A stretch of DNA of 64,000 nt from NCBI RefSeq assembly GCF_001544515.1, contig NZ_FCOL02000001.1, positions 1 to 64,000 of the forward strand, written 5' to 3'. The translations under genes and the position numbers were made by a program. The stretch is from Caballeronia terrestris (GTDB lineage: Bacteria > Pseudomonadota > Gammaproteobacteria > Burkholderiales > Burkholderiaceae). The notes under the pieces are model-generated. The model saw only the letters and a list, made by a program, of their open reading frames with translations, did no database searches and was not told the origin of the DNA. Of this stretch, positions 17,604 through 26,048 are shown piece after piece (position 1 is the stretch's first letter; every line of letters begins with the position of its first letter).

Positions 17604-18776
17604 TCAAACGACGTTCTTTTCGACGATAGGCCGGTTCTCCAGCACGCGCTGCCAGCCGAGCGTCGAGAGATCGAGCGTCGTATAGCGGCCGTGCAGGATC
17701 AGTTCGCTCACGCCGCGTCCGGTCGCCGGTCCTTGTTGCAGGCCGTGTCCGCTGAAGCCGTTCGCGAAGATGCAGTTATCGACGTCGGGATGCGCGCCGA
17801 TGATCGCGTTCTGATCGAGCACGTTGTATTCGTAATAGCCCGACCAGCAGTTCTCGACGCGCAGCGCTTCGAATGCCGGCACGCGATGCGCGAGCGCGGG
17901 CCAGATGATGTCGTCGAAGAGCGCGTGATCGACCTCGTCGAGCGGGAGGTCGTCGGGATCGTTGTCCGGCGACGGCGACGTCCCGCAGATATACGTGCGC
18001 CCTTCCGGCCGAAAGTAGACGCCGCACGGATCGATGACGAGCGGGCACGCCGCAAGCCGCGCGGGCGACGATACATTGAAGATGCTCCGCCGCCGCGCGT
18101 ACACCGGAATATCGATGCCGAGCATCCGCGCGATATTGCGCGACCACGCGCCAGCGGCGTTCACCAGCATGTCGCACGCGTGTTTTTCGCCGTTCGACGT
18201 GAGCACTTCCGTCACGCAAGGCCCGTCGAGCGTCATTCCGACGACTTCCGCCGCCACATACCGTGCCCCAAGCGACTGCGCCTTCTTGCGCAAAGCCTGT
18301 ACGAGACCGTAGCCGTCGAACCAGCCCTCGCCGGTCTCGCCGAATGCGCCCGCCGATAGATCGCTGGTATTCAGCCACGCGAAACGCTGCTGCAACGACG
18401 GCTGATCGAGCAGGCTGATATCGGCGCCGAGTTTCGTCTGCAGCGCGTGGTTCTCGCGCAAGGTCGCGACGCCCGCCGGCGTCGCGAGAAAGAGATAACC
18501 GCCTTCGTGCAGATCGATCGACGGCTGTGTGCCGTCCACTTCCAGCCGCTCGCCGATCGAGCGCAGGAATTCGATCCCGTAGAGCGACATCTGCACGGAA
18601 AGCGGCGTGGAAAACTGCTGCCGGATCGACGCCGCCGACAGCGCCGACGACGAGCGCGCGTAAGTCGGATCGCGCTCGATCACCGTGACCTGCACGCTCG
18701 GATCGGACGCGCGAAGAAAGTAAGCCACCGAACTGCCAATCACCCCGCCGCCGACGATCACCACCTTCGAAGCCAC
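17604..18776 (-). CDS. FAD-dependent amine/amino-acid oxidase (DAO family), possible L-pipecolate oxidase
   Basis: The 390-residue flavoprotein opens with the Rossmann dinucleotide motif VVIVGGGVIGSS (4-15) and closes with GFSGHGLQQGPATGR, typical of the D-amino acid/sarcosine oxidase superfamily. These enzymes oxidise a C-N bond and pass electrons to O2 or the quinone pool. The next gene upstream encodes an ALDH7-type dehydrogenase. In Pseudomonas putida, AmaA (pipecolate oxidase) and AmaB (piperideine-6-carboxylate dehydrogenase) form the same functional pair, so pipecolate is my favoured substrate; sarcosine or another secondary amine is possible. Translation starts at GTG 18776, supported by GAGGAGAC just upstream. 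Confidence 0.82.
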   Translation of the reverse strand: MASKVVIVGGGVIGSSVAYFLRASDPSVQVTVIERDPTYARSSSALSAASIRQQFSTPLSVQMSLYGIEFLRSIGERLEVDGTQPSIDLHEGGYLFLATPAGVATLRENHALQTKLGADISLLDQPSLQQRFAWLNTSDLSAGAFGETGEGWFDGYGLVQALRKKAQSLGARYVAAEVVGMTLDGPCVTEVLTSNGEKHACDMLVNAAGAWSRNIARMLGIDIPVYARRRSIFNVSSPARLAACPLVIDPCGVYFRPEGRTYICGTSPSPDNDPDDLPLDEVDHALFDDIIWPALAHRVPAFEALRVENCWSGYYEYNVLDQNAIIGAHPDVDNCIFANGFSGHGLQQGPATGRGVSELILHGRYTTLDLSTLGWQRVLENRPIVEKNVV

Positions 18777-18809
18777 GTTCCAGTCTCCTCGCGCGCAGTG
18801 TCGGCCGAC

Positions 18810-20309
18810 TCAGCCGATCGAAAAGTCGATGCCCTGCGCGAGCGGCAGTTCCGACGAATAATTGACCGTGTTCGTCGCGCGGCGCATGTAGCCTTTCCAC
18901 GCGTCCGAGCCCGATTCGCGCCCGCCGCCGGTTTCCTTCTCGCCGCCGAACGCGCCGCCGATTTCCGCGCCGCTCGGCCCGATGTTCACGTTCGCGATGC
19001 CGCAATCGCTGCCCGCCGCCGACAGGAAACGCTCCGCCTCGCGCAGATCGTTGGTGAATGCACACGACGACAACCCGTGCGACGCCGCGTTGTTCGCCGC
19101 GATGGCTTGGTCGAAGTCGCTGTAGCGCAGCACGTAAAGGATCGGCGCGAAGGTTTCCGTGAGCACGACCGGCGTCTGCGCCGGCATTTCCACGAGCGCC
19201 GGGCGCACGTAGAAGCCCTGCTCGCCGCCCTTCACCTCGACGCGCTCGCCGCCGGTCACCGTGCCTCCTTCGTCCTTCGCCTGCTGCAGCGCTTGCTGCA
19301 TGCGCGAAAACGCCTGCGCGTCGATCAGCGGCCCCATCAGCACGCCCTTTTCGAGCGGATTGCCGATCGGCACCTTTGCATAGAACGTTTTGAGGCGCGC
19401 GACGGTATCGTCGTAGACGCTCTCATGCACGAACAGCCGCCGCAGCGACGTGCAGCGCTGTCCCGCCGTGCCGACCGCAGAGAACAGGATGCCGCGCAGC
19501 GCGAGTTCCGGATCGGCGCTTTTCGAGACGATGCCCGCGTTATTGCCGCCGAGTTCCAGGATCGAGCGCCCGAAGCGCCGCGCGACCTCCACGCCGACCG
19601 CACGGCCCATCGCCGTGCTGCCCGTCGCGCTGACGATGTCCGAGCGCGGATCGGCGACGAGCTGCGCGCCCACCTCCCGCCCGCCGATGATCACCGACGT
19701 GAGCCCCGCCGGCGCCGAGCCGAATTCGGCGAGCGCGTCCTGCATGATGCGGTCGACGGCGAGCGCCGTGAGCGGCGTCTTCTCCGACGGCTTCCACACG
19801 ACCGCATTGCCGCACACGAGCGCGAGCGCCGCGTTCCACGACCATACGGCAACCGGAAAGTTGAACGCGGAAATCACCGTGCAGACGCCGACCGGATGCC
19901 ACGATTCCGCCATCCGGTGGCCGGGGCGCTCCGAGGCTATCGTCAGGCCGTAAAGCTGGCGCGACAAACCGACGGCGAAATCGCAGATATCGATCATTTC
20001 CTGCACTTCGCCGAGCCCTTCCTGCAGGATCTTCCCGGCTTCGAGCGATACGAGGCGGCCGAGCGCCTCTTTTTTCTCGCGCAGGCGGTTGCCGAGGAGC
20101 CGCACGAGTTCACCGCGCCGCGGCGCGGGTACGTCACGCCACTGTGCGTACGCCGTGCGCGCGCGGGCGAGCGCGGCATCGACGTCCTGTTCACCGTGCG
20201 TCTTCACCCGGCCGATGACGGCGCCAGTGATCGGCGAGGTCACGTCCATGTCGCCGCCGTCGGCGAGCTTCGCGATGCCGAGTTCGGCGAGAATCGAATT
20301 AGCGTCCAC
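18810..20309 (-). CDS. amaB: ALDH7-type aldehyde dehydrogenase, probable L-aminoadipate-semialdehyde dehydrogenase
   Basis: The 499-residue enzyme has the aldehyde dehydrogenase general base Glu252 in LELGGNN and nucleophile Cys286 in GQRCTSLRR. The sequence around SAFNFPVAVWSWNAALALVCGN is characteristic of the ALDH7 (antiquitin) branch. That branch oxidises alpha-aminoadipate semialdehyde (in equilibrium with piperideine-6-carboxylate) to aminoadipate with NAD+, the step after pipecolate oxidation in lysine catabolism. It is followed after 33 bases by the amine oxidase gene and transcribed away from an XRE-cupin regulator. GTG 20309 is the likely start, with AAGGAG upstream. Symbol assigned by family and context. 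Confidence 0.88.
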   Translation of the reverse strand: MDANSILAELGIAKLADGGDMDVTSPITGAVIGRVKTHGEQDVDAALARARTAYAQWRDVPAPRRGELVRLLGNRLREKKEALGRLVSLEAGKILQEGLGEVQEMIDICDFAVGLSRQLYGLTIASERPGHRMAESWHPVGVCTVISAFNFPVAVWSWNAALALVCGNAVVWKPSEKTPLTALAVDRIMQDALAEFGSAPAGLTSVIIGGREVGAQLVADPRSDIVSATGSTAMGRAVGVEVARRFGRSILELGGNNAGIVSKSADPELALRGILFSAVGTAGQRCTSLRRLFVHESVYDDTVARLKTFYAKVPIGNPLEKGVLMGPLIDAQAFSRMQQALQQAKDEGGTVTGGERVEVKGGEQGFYVRPALVEMPAQTPVVLTETFAPILYVLRYSDFDQAIAANNAASHGLSSCAFTNDLREAERFLSAAGSDCGIANVNIGPSGAEIGGAFGGEKETGGGRESGSDAWKGYMRRATNTVNYSSELPLAQGIDFSIG

Positions 20310-20323
20310 AGTGACTCCTTTTA

Positions 20324-20332
20324 TTTCCGATA
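20324..20332. promoter_or_regulatory. Candidate XRE operator half, amaB side
   Basis: TTTCCGATA lies 15 bases upstream of the GTG at 20309. Its exact reverse complement lies near the divergent regulator start at 20473-20481, giving mirrored sites in the shared promoter region. Confidence 0.4.
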
Positions 20333-20472
20333 CGAAACTTTAACATTGAGGCGACTATACACGAGCGCATCGAGCGGCCAAATTCAAACTGTCGGCCTAG
20401 GTGAAAACCACGACCATCCTTCGTTATAGGACATTCCCGCGCTGCACGCGTTCGCCTGGCCGTCGATGTTAC

Positions 20473-20481
20473 TATCGGAAA
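20473..20481. promoter_or_regulatory. Candidate XRE operator half, regulator side
   Basis: TATCGGAAA is the exact reverse complement of the site at 20324-20332 and lies 29 bases before the regulator ATG at 20510, as expected for an autoregulated divergent promoter. Confidence 0.4.
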
Positions 20482-20509
20482 CAAGGAATCTAGAACAACG
20501 CCCGCGCCC

Positions 20510-21124
20510 ATGGCCACGAAGACCACTATTCTCCCAGCCGAAGCGGAAACCTCCGACCTCGGACGCCGCGTCAAGGCCGCCCGGCTCGCGAAAGACATGA
20601 CGCTCGAAACCGCGAGCCGCCTGTGCGGCGTCTCGCGTTCGGCGCTCTCGAAAATAGAAAACGGCTTGATGTCGCCCACGTTCGACGTGCTGCAAAAGAT
20701 CGTGCGCGCGCTCGAAATCGACCTCGGCGCGCTGTTCGGTTCGACGCCCGCGCCCGGCGCGAGCGGCCGGCGCTCGCTCACGCGCCGTGACCAGGGCCAG
20801 CGCCACGCGTATCGCGGCTATCAGATGGAACTGCTCGCCACCGATCTCGCACACAAGGCGATGCTGCCGTTTCGCATCCGCATTTCGGCGCACACGCTCG
20901 ACGCCTTCGACGACTGGGGCCGTCACGAAGGCGAGGAATTCTTGTATGTGATCAGCGGCAGCGTGTGCCTGTATTCGGAGCTCTATACGCCGACGCACCT
21001 GAACGCGGGCGACAGCCTCTATTTCGACAGCCGCACGGGGCATGCGGCGGTATCGACGAGTGAGGAGGACGCGGAAGTTCTCTGGATGGCGACGGGCGGC
21101 GACGTGCCGTCACCGCCCGGCTGA
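20510..21124 (+). CDS. XRE-family regulator with C-terminal cupin domain
   Basis: The 204-residue protein joins a lambda-repressor-type helix-turn-helix (about 17-71, LGRRVKAARLAKDMTLETAS then GVSRSALSKIENGLMSPT) to a small cupin sensor domain (about 120-195, with HEGEEFLYVISGSV and GDSLYFDSRTGHA). Regulators of this design commonly control amine and amino-acid catabolic genes and sense the substrate through the cupin. Its divergent position places it over the aldehyde dehydrogenase/oxidase pair. Mirrored TTTCCGATA sites in the shared 200-base region are candidate operators. Confidence 0.9.
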   Translation: MATKTTILPAEAETSDLGRRVKAARLAKDMTLETASRLCGVSRSALSKIENGLMSPTFDVLQKIVRALEIDLGALFGSTPAPGASGRRSLTRRDQGQRHAYRGYQMELLATDLAHKAMLPFRIRISAHTLDAFDDWGRHEGEEFLYVISGSVCLYSELYTPTHLNAGDSLYFDSRTGHAAVSTSEEDAEVLWMATGGDVPSPPG

Positions 21125-21127
21125 AAT

Positions 21128-21976
21128 TCAGCTCACCTTCTGGCGCTGTTTCTTCGCAGCCGGCAAGCTTGCCACGGGCGCCGCGGCCGCCGGCTTCGCC
21201 TTGAAATAGGGCGAGCTCAGCGTCGCTGCGGCCATGTCCGACGCCGCTTCGAGCAGCGCCGGCGCGAGTTCCGCGAGGCGCGACTCGGGCAATCGGCTCG
21301 TCGGCCCGGCGAGACTCACCACGCCCACCACGACACCCGTCACCGGATGGTGAATCGGCGCCGCCATCGACGTCATGCCGGGCTCATAGGTCTCGATCGC
21401 GATGCCGTAGCCGCGTCGGCGCGCGCCCTCGATGTCCTGCAGGAATTGCTGGATCGTCTTGGGCGCCTTCGGTCCGCTTTGTCCCGCCTTGCCCAGGCCG
21501 CCCTGCTTCGAGACGAGTTCGAGCGCTTCCTCATCCGACATCGACGCGAGCCACGCCTGCCCGCTCGCCGTGCAATGCAGCGGCGGCTGGCTGCCCATGT
21601 CGGGGTCGTAGCGCAGGCCCGACTTCGCGCCCTGCGCCTTGCCCACGAACGTAATGTGATTGCCCTCCACGACGCCGAGCCGCGCCAGTTCCCCCGACGC
21701 CGCCGCGAGCCGGTCGAGCACCGGCTGCGAGACGTCGAGGACGCCGCCGGTCGAGAGGTAAATGAGCGCGAGCGACACCAGCTTGAGCGCGAGCAGATAC
21801 TCGCCGTGCTCTTCGTCCTGGCGCACGTAGCCTTCGTCGATCAGCATCGACAGCAGCCGATGCGTACCGCTGCGAGGAATATTGAGTGTGTCGGCGATTT
21901 GCGCGAGTTGCATGCTTCCGCCGTTTTTCGCCAGCAACTCGATGATGCCCAGCGCGCGTTCCAGATTCCCTGCCAT
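21128..21976 (-). CDS. IclR-family transcriptional regulator
   Basis: The 282-residue protein has an N-terminal winged helix (about 1-65, LERALGIIELLAKNGGSMQLAQIADTLNIPRSGTHRLL region) and the IclR effector domain with HCTASGQAWLA near 130 and GYGIAIETYEPGMTSMAAPI near 195-215. The C-terminal 30 residues are an Ala/Pro/Lys-rich tail, an extension beyond the family core. It is convergent with the XRE gene (3-base gap between stops) and divergent from a small membrane-protein gene. No target cassette is evident from position, so it may act at a distance. Confidence 0.9.
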   Translation of the reverse strand: MAGNLERALGIIELLAKNGGSMQLAQIADTLNIPRSGTHRLLSMLIDEGYVRQDEEHGEYLLALKLVSLALIYLSTGGVLDVSQPVLDRLAAASGELARLGVVEGNHITFVGKAQGAKSGLRYDPDMGSQPPLHCTASGQAWLASMSDEEALELVSKQGGLGKAGQSGPKAPKTIQQFLQDIEGARRRGYGIAIETYEPGMTSMAAPIHHPVTGVVVGVVSLAGPTSRLPESRLAELAPALLEAASDMAAATLSSPYFKAKPAAAAPVASLPAAKKQRQKVS

Positions 21977-22139
21977 TGTGTTGTTCCGCAGAATGTTTCG
22001 ATTCTCGATGAGAACACGATTCCAGCGCGGAACTCAATAGCTTAGTGGGAAGGGAACGCTGTTTATTTGGTGCGCGAGCGCCGCCAACGTCTCTTATGAT
22101 TCAAACCACACGCGTTCGCGCCCCAACGACGAGGTCGCC

Positions 22140-22439
22140 ATGCAACTTCCGACAGGTTCGGTGCCGGCTCTGAGTTCAGCTTCATCGACGGTGTTTTCCA
22201 TCGGCATCGTGTTTCTCGGGTATTGGGGCGTCCACGAGTCCGCCCGATGGCACGCCGGCGACGTCCTTGTCGCCGTGCTCGCGCTCGCGGGATTCATCTG
22301 CCTCGGCGCCGTGCCGTGGCTCGCCACCGCCCCGATCGAGCACGCCGACGACCAGCGCATGCTGCGCCTCGCGCGCCACGCATTTCTCGCGGGCGTCACC
22401 GCCATGTGGCTCGCGGTCGTCGTTTCCCTCTTCGCCTGA
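22140..22439 (+). CDS. Small hydrophobic membrane protein, unknown
   Basis: The 99-residue product has three predicted transmembrane segments (about 15-32, 40-61 and 77-97) and no recognised domain. The region between the second and third segments (TAPIEHADDQRMLRLARH) is charged and probably cytoplasmic. It stands alone between the IclR gene and the uronate transporter. Support is moderate: coding composition fits and the frame is closed, but the ribosome-binding site is weak. Confidence 0.55.
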   Translation: MQLPTGSVPALSSASSTVFSIGIVFLGYWGVHESARWHAGDVLVAVLALAGFICLGAVPWLATAPIEHADDQRMLRLARHAFLAGVTAMWLAVVVSLFA

Positions 22440-22483
22440 TCCAGAACGCGTCATCGCATTATTTCCCTCGACGCGAACAATTT

Positions 22484-22497
22484 GGAAAACGATTAAC
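22484..22497. promoter_or_regulatory. LacI-type operator, distal copy
   Basis: GGAAAACGATTAAC matches the local palindrome GGAAAACGTTTACC at 12 of 14 positions and lies about 110 bases upstream of the perfect copy before the uronate transporter. Confidence 0.5.
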
Positions 22498-22592
22498 TAA
22501 ATTCCCGCCAGCATCACTTCGCTCCACAGGTTGTATACGTGGAATCCCCTAAGAATTTGGGATGGAAAAGCCGCTCGGGTTTTATTAAGATA

Positions 22593-22606
22593 GGAAAACG
22601 TTTTCC
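22593..22606. promoter_or_regulatory. LacI-type operator upstream of uronate transporter
   Basis: GGAAAACGTTTTCC is a perfect 14-bp palindrome with the central CG step typical of LacI/GalR operators. It is 125 bases upstream of the transporter ATG. The LacI gene of the same cassette is the obvious candidate to bind it. Confidence 0.75.
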
Positions 22607-22730
22607 AAACCAGGTTGATCGTCAGCGCAGCGAAGTTGCCGCGCAGGACGCCAGGCCGCCCCGGCGCTCGTCGCCATCCACGAACAGACAAGCGCAGCGC
22701 GACGAGCGAAGCTGTGTATCGGAGACATTC

Positions 22731-24020
22731 ATGCAAACTGCTGTCGTCGGCGTCGTGCGCGCGGCCAGCCGCTACCGCTGGACGGTCTGCGCGCTGCTCT
22801 TTTTCGCGACCGTCATCAACTACATGGACCGGCAGATCCTCGGTCTGCTCGCCCCCCTGCTCCAGAAAGACATCGGCTGGAGCCAGATCCAGTACGGCCG
22901 TATCGTGATCGCGTTCTCGGCGTTCTACGCCGTCGGCCTGCTCTGCTTCGGCCGCATCGTCGACTGGCTCGGTACCCGCGTGTCCTACGCCCTCGCGATG
23001 CTGATCTGGAGTATCGCCGCCATGCTGCACGCGGTGGTCGGCTCGGTGACGGGCTTCGCGATGGTTCGCGCGCTGCTCGGCATCGGCGAAGGCGGCAACT
23101 TCCCCGCCGCCATCAAGACGACGGCCGAATGGTTCCCGCGCCGCGAACGCGCGCTCGCAACCGGCATCTTCAACTCCGGCGCGAATATCGGCGCGGTGTT
23201 CGCCCCGGCGATCATCCCGCCGCTCGCGATCGCCTTCGGCTGGCGCGCGGCGTTCGTGATCATCGGCGCGATCGGGATCGTGTGGCTGGCGGTGTGGTTC
23301 GCGCTCTACAAGTCGCGCGATCCGAAATCGCGTGACGAGGAACTGGAAGACGCGCAGGACGAAGTCGAAGCGATGGACGCCGCGAATGTCAACGCACGCG
23401 CACCCGGCTGGGGCGTGCTGATCCGCAAGCGTCAGACGTGGGCGTTCCTGATCGGCAAGTTCCTGACCGATCCGGTGTGGTGGTTCTACCTGTTCTGGCT
23501 GCCGAAGTGGCTGAACGAATCGCGCGGCATGGACATGCAGCACATCGGCCTGCCGCTCGTCGTGATCTACGCGATGACGACGGTCGGCAGTATCGGCGGC
23601 GGGTGGCTTTCTTCGGCGCTCTTGCGTGCCGGCTGGAGCGTGAACCGCGCGCGCAAGACCGCGATGCTGATCTGCGCCTGCTGCGTGCTGCCGATCGCGT
23701 TCGTCTCGCAAGTGGACAACCTGTGGGGCGCAGTGGCGATCGTCGGTCTAGCAGCGGCTGCCCACCAGGGCTGGTCGGCGAACCTCTTCACGACCGCATC
23801 GGATCTGTTCCCGAAGCGTGCGCTGGGCGCGGTGGTCGGTATCGGCGGGATGGCGGGTTCGATCGGCGGCGTGCTGTTCTCTGAAGTGATCGGGCAAGTG
23901 TTGCAGCGTACCGGTCACTACTGGGTGCTGTTCGCGATCGGCGCGCTGGCTTACCTCGTCGCATTCGGCGTGATGCATCTGCTCTCGCCGCGCATGACGC
24001 CCGCGAAGCTCGACGCATAA
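22731..24020 (+). CDS. MFS hexuronate transporter (ExuT-like)
   Basis: The 429-residue protein has 12 predicted membrane segments. It shows the anion:cation symporter pattern of hexuronate transporters: INYMDRQILGLLAPLLQKDIGWS in the first segments, then GEGGNFPAAIKTTAEWFP. It is followed by a convergent LacI gene and a uronate dehydrogenase gene, so it probably brings D-galacturonate or D-glucuronate into the cell by proton symport. GGAGA lies a few bases before the ATG at 22731. The perfect operator at 22593 and a second match at 22484 imply repression in the absence of uronate. Confidence 0.88.
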   Translation: MQTAVVGVVRAASRYRWTVCALLFFATVINYMDRQILGLLAPLLQKDIGWSQIQYGRIVIAFSAFYAVGLLCFGRIVDWLGTRVSYALAMLIWSIAAMLHAVVGSVTGFAMVRALLGIGEGGNFPAAIKTTAEWFPRRERALATGIFNSGANIGAVFAPAIIPPLAIAFGWRAAFVIIGAIGIVWLAVWFALYKSRDPKSRDEELEDAQDEVEAMDAANVNARAPGWGVLIRKRQTWAFLIGKFLTDPVWWFYLFWLPKWLNESRGMDMQHIGLPLVVIYAMTTVGSIGGGWLSSALLRAGWSVNRARKTAMLICACCVLPIAFVSQVDNLWGAVAIVGLAAAAHQGWSANLFTTASDLFPKRALGAVVGIGGMAGSIGGVLFSEVIGQVLQRTGHYWVLFAIGALAYLVAFGVMHLLSPRMTPAKLDA

Positions 24021-24035
24021 ACAAGCAACTTTGGT

Positions 24036-25031
24036 TCAGCCGCAGGCCGCCGTCGATTCACGGACGATGAGCCGCGGCTCGAACATCGAATGTTCGGTAT
24101 CCGGGTGGCCGGCGAGCGCATCGATGAGTTTTTGCATCGCGAGCTCGCCCATCTTTTCGCTCTGGATATCGACGGTGGTCAGCGCCGGCGACGCGAATTC
24201 GCCGTACGGAACGTTGTCGATGCCCGTCACCGAGACGTCCTGCGGCAGCTTGAGCCCGAGCGAAGCCGCCTCCTTCATGAAGCCGAGCGCGATCAGGTCG
24301 TTGTAGCAGATCACCGCCTGCGGCCGGCGCGGGCCGAGCATCACCCGCGAGCATGCGTGCTCGCCAGCGTGCGAAGTCGGCGCGTGGGCATCGTAGACGT
24401 CGAGCGTGAGCCCCGCTTCTTCGAGACACTCGCGCGCCCCGCGGATACGTTCGTCGTTGATGCGCGGCGCCTGGCCGAAGCCGAGGTAGGCGATCTGCCG
24501 GTGGCCGAGGTTCAGCAGATGCCGCGCGAGCATGTAAGTGGTGAGCCGGTTGTCGATGCCAACGCTCGGAATCGGCAGCGTTTCGCTACGCCGCAGAAGG
24601 ACGAGCGGCTTGTTGAGGTCGAGCATCCAGTGCGTTTCTTCGTCGGGCATGCGCGAGCTGACGATCAGGCCGTCGACGCGTTGTGCCAGCGCTTCGATCA
24701 GCGGCCGCTCACGCGCCTGGTTTTCGTCGGTATCGACGAGCAGCAGCGTGTAGTCGTGCCGCAGCGCGACGCGGTTCGCGCCCTTCACGACGTTCGTGAA
24801 GTGCGGATTGCTGATGTCGAGAATGGTCAGCCCGATGGTGCGCGTGCGGCCGGTGATCATCGAGCGCGCTAGCGGGTTCGAGCGATAGCCGAGCGCTTCG
24901 ATCGCGACCTTGAGCTTGGCCTCGACCGGCGCCGAGAAGCGCTGCGCGCCGTTGATGTACTTGGACACCGTGGCGACCGACACGCCCGCAGCGGCAGCAA
25001 CGTCGCGAATCGTCGGGGAATTTTTTTTCAT
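24036..25031 (-). CDS. LacI-family repressor of the uronate cassette
   Basis: The 331-residue protein has the LacI helix-turn-helix at residues 7-50 (IRDVAAAAGVSVATVSKYIN), a hinge near SNPLARSMITGRT, and a sugar-binding domain ending with IVRESTAA. It lies between the transporter and uronate dehydrogenase genes, and matches to one palindrome, GGAAAACGTTT(A/T)CC, stand before both. A degenerate copy overlaps its own promoter (25037-25050). Repressors of this kind usually release DNA on binding a sugar acid or its first metabolite. The name of the inducer is inferred from the neighbours. Confidence 0.92.
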   Translation of the reverse strand: MKKNSPTIRDVAAAAGVSVATVSKYINGAQRFSAPVEAKLKVAIEALGYRSNPLARSMITGRTRTIGLTILDISNPHFTNVVKGANRVALRHDYTLLLVDTDENQARERPLIEALAQRVDGLIVSSRMPDEETHWMLDLNKPLVLLRRSETLPIPSVGIDNRLTTYMLARHLLNLGHRQIAYLGFGQAPRINDERIRGARECLEEAGLTLDVYDAHAPTSHAGEHACSRVMLGPRRPQAVICYNDLIALGFMKEAASLGLKLPQDVSVTGIDNVPYGEFASPALTTVDIQSEKMGELAMQKLIDALAGHPDTEHSMFEPRLIVRESTAACG

Positions 25032-25036
25032 TCGTC

Positions 25037-25069
25037 AGGTAACGTTTTCTCTTTTGTTAACCGATTGTC
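25037..25069. promoter_or_regulatory. Degenerate LacI operators at the repressor's own promoter
   Basis: AGGTAACGTTTTCT (25037-25050) keeps the right half of the palindrome, and GTTAACCGATTGTC (25056-25069) is a weaker match. They sit 6-38 bases upstream of the repressor start and suggest autoregulation. Confidence 0.4.
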
Positions 25070-25158
25070 GCAGAAAACGCGCTGCGTTGAACATGAGTTA
25101 TGACAGACGCGCTACGCTCCGCCGCCATTGACGGCGCCCTGCAGGCATCGATATAGTT

Positions 25159-25172
25159 GGAAAACGTTTACC
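25159..25172. promoter_or_regulatory. LacI-type operator upstream of uronate dehydrogenase
   Basis: GGAAAACGTTTACC differs from the perfect palindrome at 22593 by one base and lies 26 bases before the udh start, where a bound repressor would block initiation. Confidence 0.7.
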
Positions 25173-25198
25173 TCAAAATATTGTTCGAGGAGTTTTAG

Positions 25199-26032
25199 AT
25201 GAACCAGCCAACAGCCACGTCGAAGAAACCGTTCCGGCGACTGCTTTTGACCGGCGCGGCCGGCAATCTGGGCCGCCAGTTGCGCGGCGCCCTCGCCGAC
25301 TGGGCCGACGTCGTGCGCGTCAGCGACATCGCCAAACTGGGCGAGCCGGCGCCGCATGAGGAAACGACCGTCGCCGATCTCGCCGACCGGCAGGCGGTGA
25401 TGCATCTGGTCGAAGGCGTCGATGCGATCGTGCATCTGGGCGGCATTTCGATCGACGCGCCGTTCGACGACCTGCTCGACGCGAACATCCTCGGCACCTA
25501 CAACGTGTACGAAGCGGCGCGCAGACACGGCGTGAAGCGCGTCGTGTTCGCGAGCTCGAATCACGCGATCGGTTTTCATCCGGTCACCGACGTGCTCGAC
25601 ACCGACGCGCCGCAGCGCCCGGACAGCCTCTACGGCGTGACGAAGTGCTTCGGCGAGGCGCTGTCGCGCTATTACTACGACCGCTTCGGCATCGAGACGG
25701 TGTGTCTGCGGATCGGTTCGTCGTTCGAGGAGCCGAAGAACCCGCGGATGCTCGTCACGTTTCTGAGCTTTCGCGATTTCATCGAACTCGTGCGCTGCTC
25801 GCTGTTCACGAACGTGGTCGGCCACGCGGTGGTGTACGGCGCGTCGGACAATCCGGTCAAGTGGTGGGACAACTCGAAGGCGGGCTTCCTCGGCTTCAAT
25901 CCGCAGGATAGTTCCGTGCAGTTCGCGGACCGCTTCCCGCCGTCCGCGCCGAATGAGAATCGCGACGATCCGGCGCAGCGTTTTCAAGGCGGCGCGTTCG
26001 TAATCGGCGAGCCGATGGAAAACAACCGGTGA
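25199..26032 (+). CDS. udh: Uronate dehydrogenase
   Basis: The 277-residue extended SDR has the NAD-binding loop TGAAGNLG (18-25) and the catalytic Tyr145/Lys149 pair in SLYGVTKCFGE. The FASSNHAIGF segment near 117-125 is characteristic of uronate dehydrogenases, which oxidise D-galacturonate or D-glucuronate to the aldarolactone with NAD+. This is the first step of the oxidative uronate pathway to 2-oxoglutarate. The downstream lactonase, aldarate dehydratase and later enzymes are not in the window. GAGGAG lies just before the ATG. The operator at 25159 places it under the neighbouring LacI repressor. Confidence 0.92.
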   Translation: MNQPTATSKKPFRRLLLTGAAGNLGRQLRGALADWADVVRVSDIAKLGEPAPHEETTVADLADRQAVMHLVEGVDAIVHLGGISIDAPFDDLLDANILGTYNVYEAARRHGVKRVVFASSNHAIGFHPVTDVLDTDAPQRPDSLYGVTKCFGEALSRYYYDRFGIETVCLRIGSSFEEPKNPRMLVTFLSFRDFIELVRCSLFTNVVGHAVVYGASDNPVKWWDNSKAGFLGFNPQDSSVQFADRFPPSAPNENRDDPAQRFQGGAFVIGEPMENNR

Positions 26033-26048
26033 TTTTTGGAGGCGAAGC

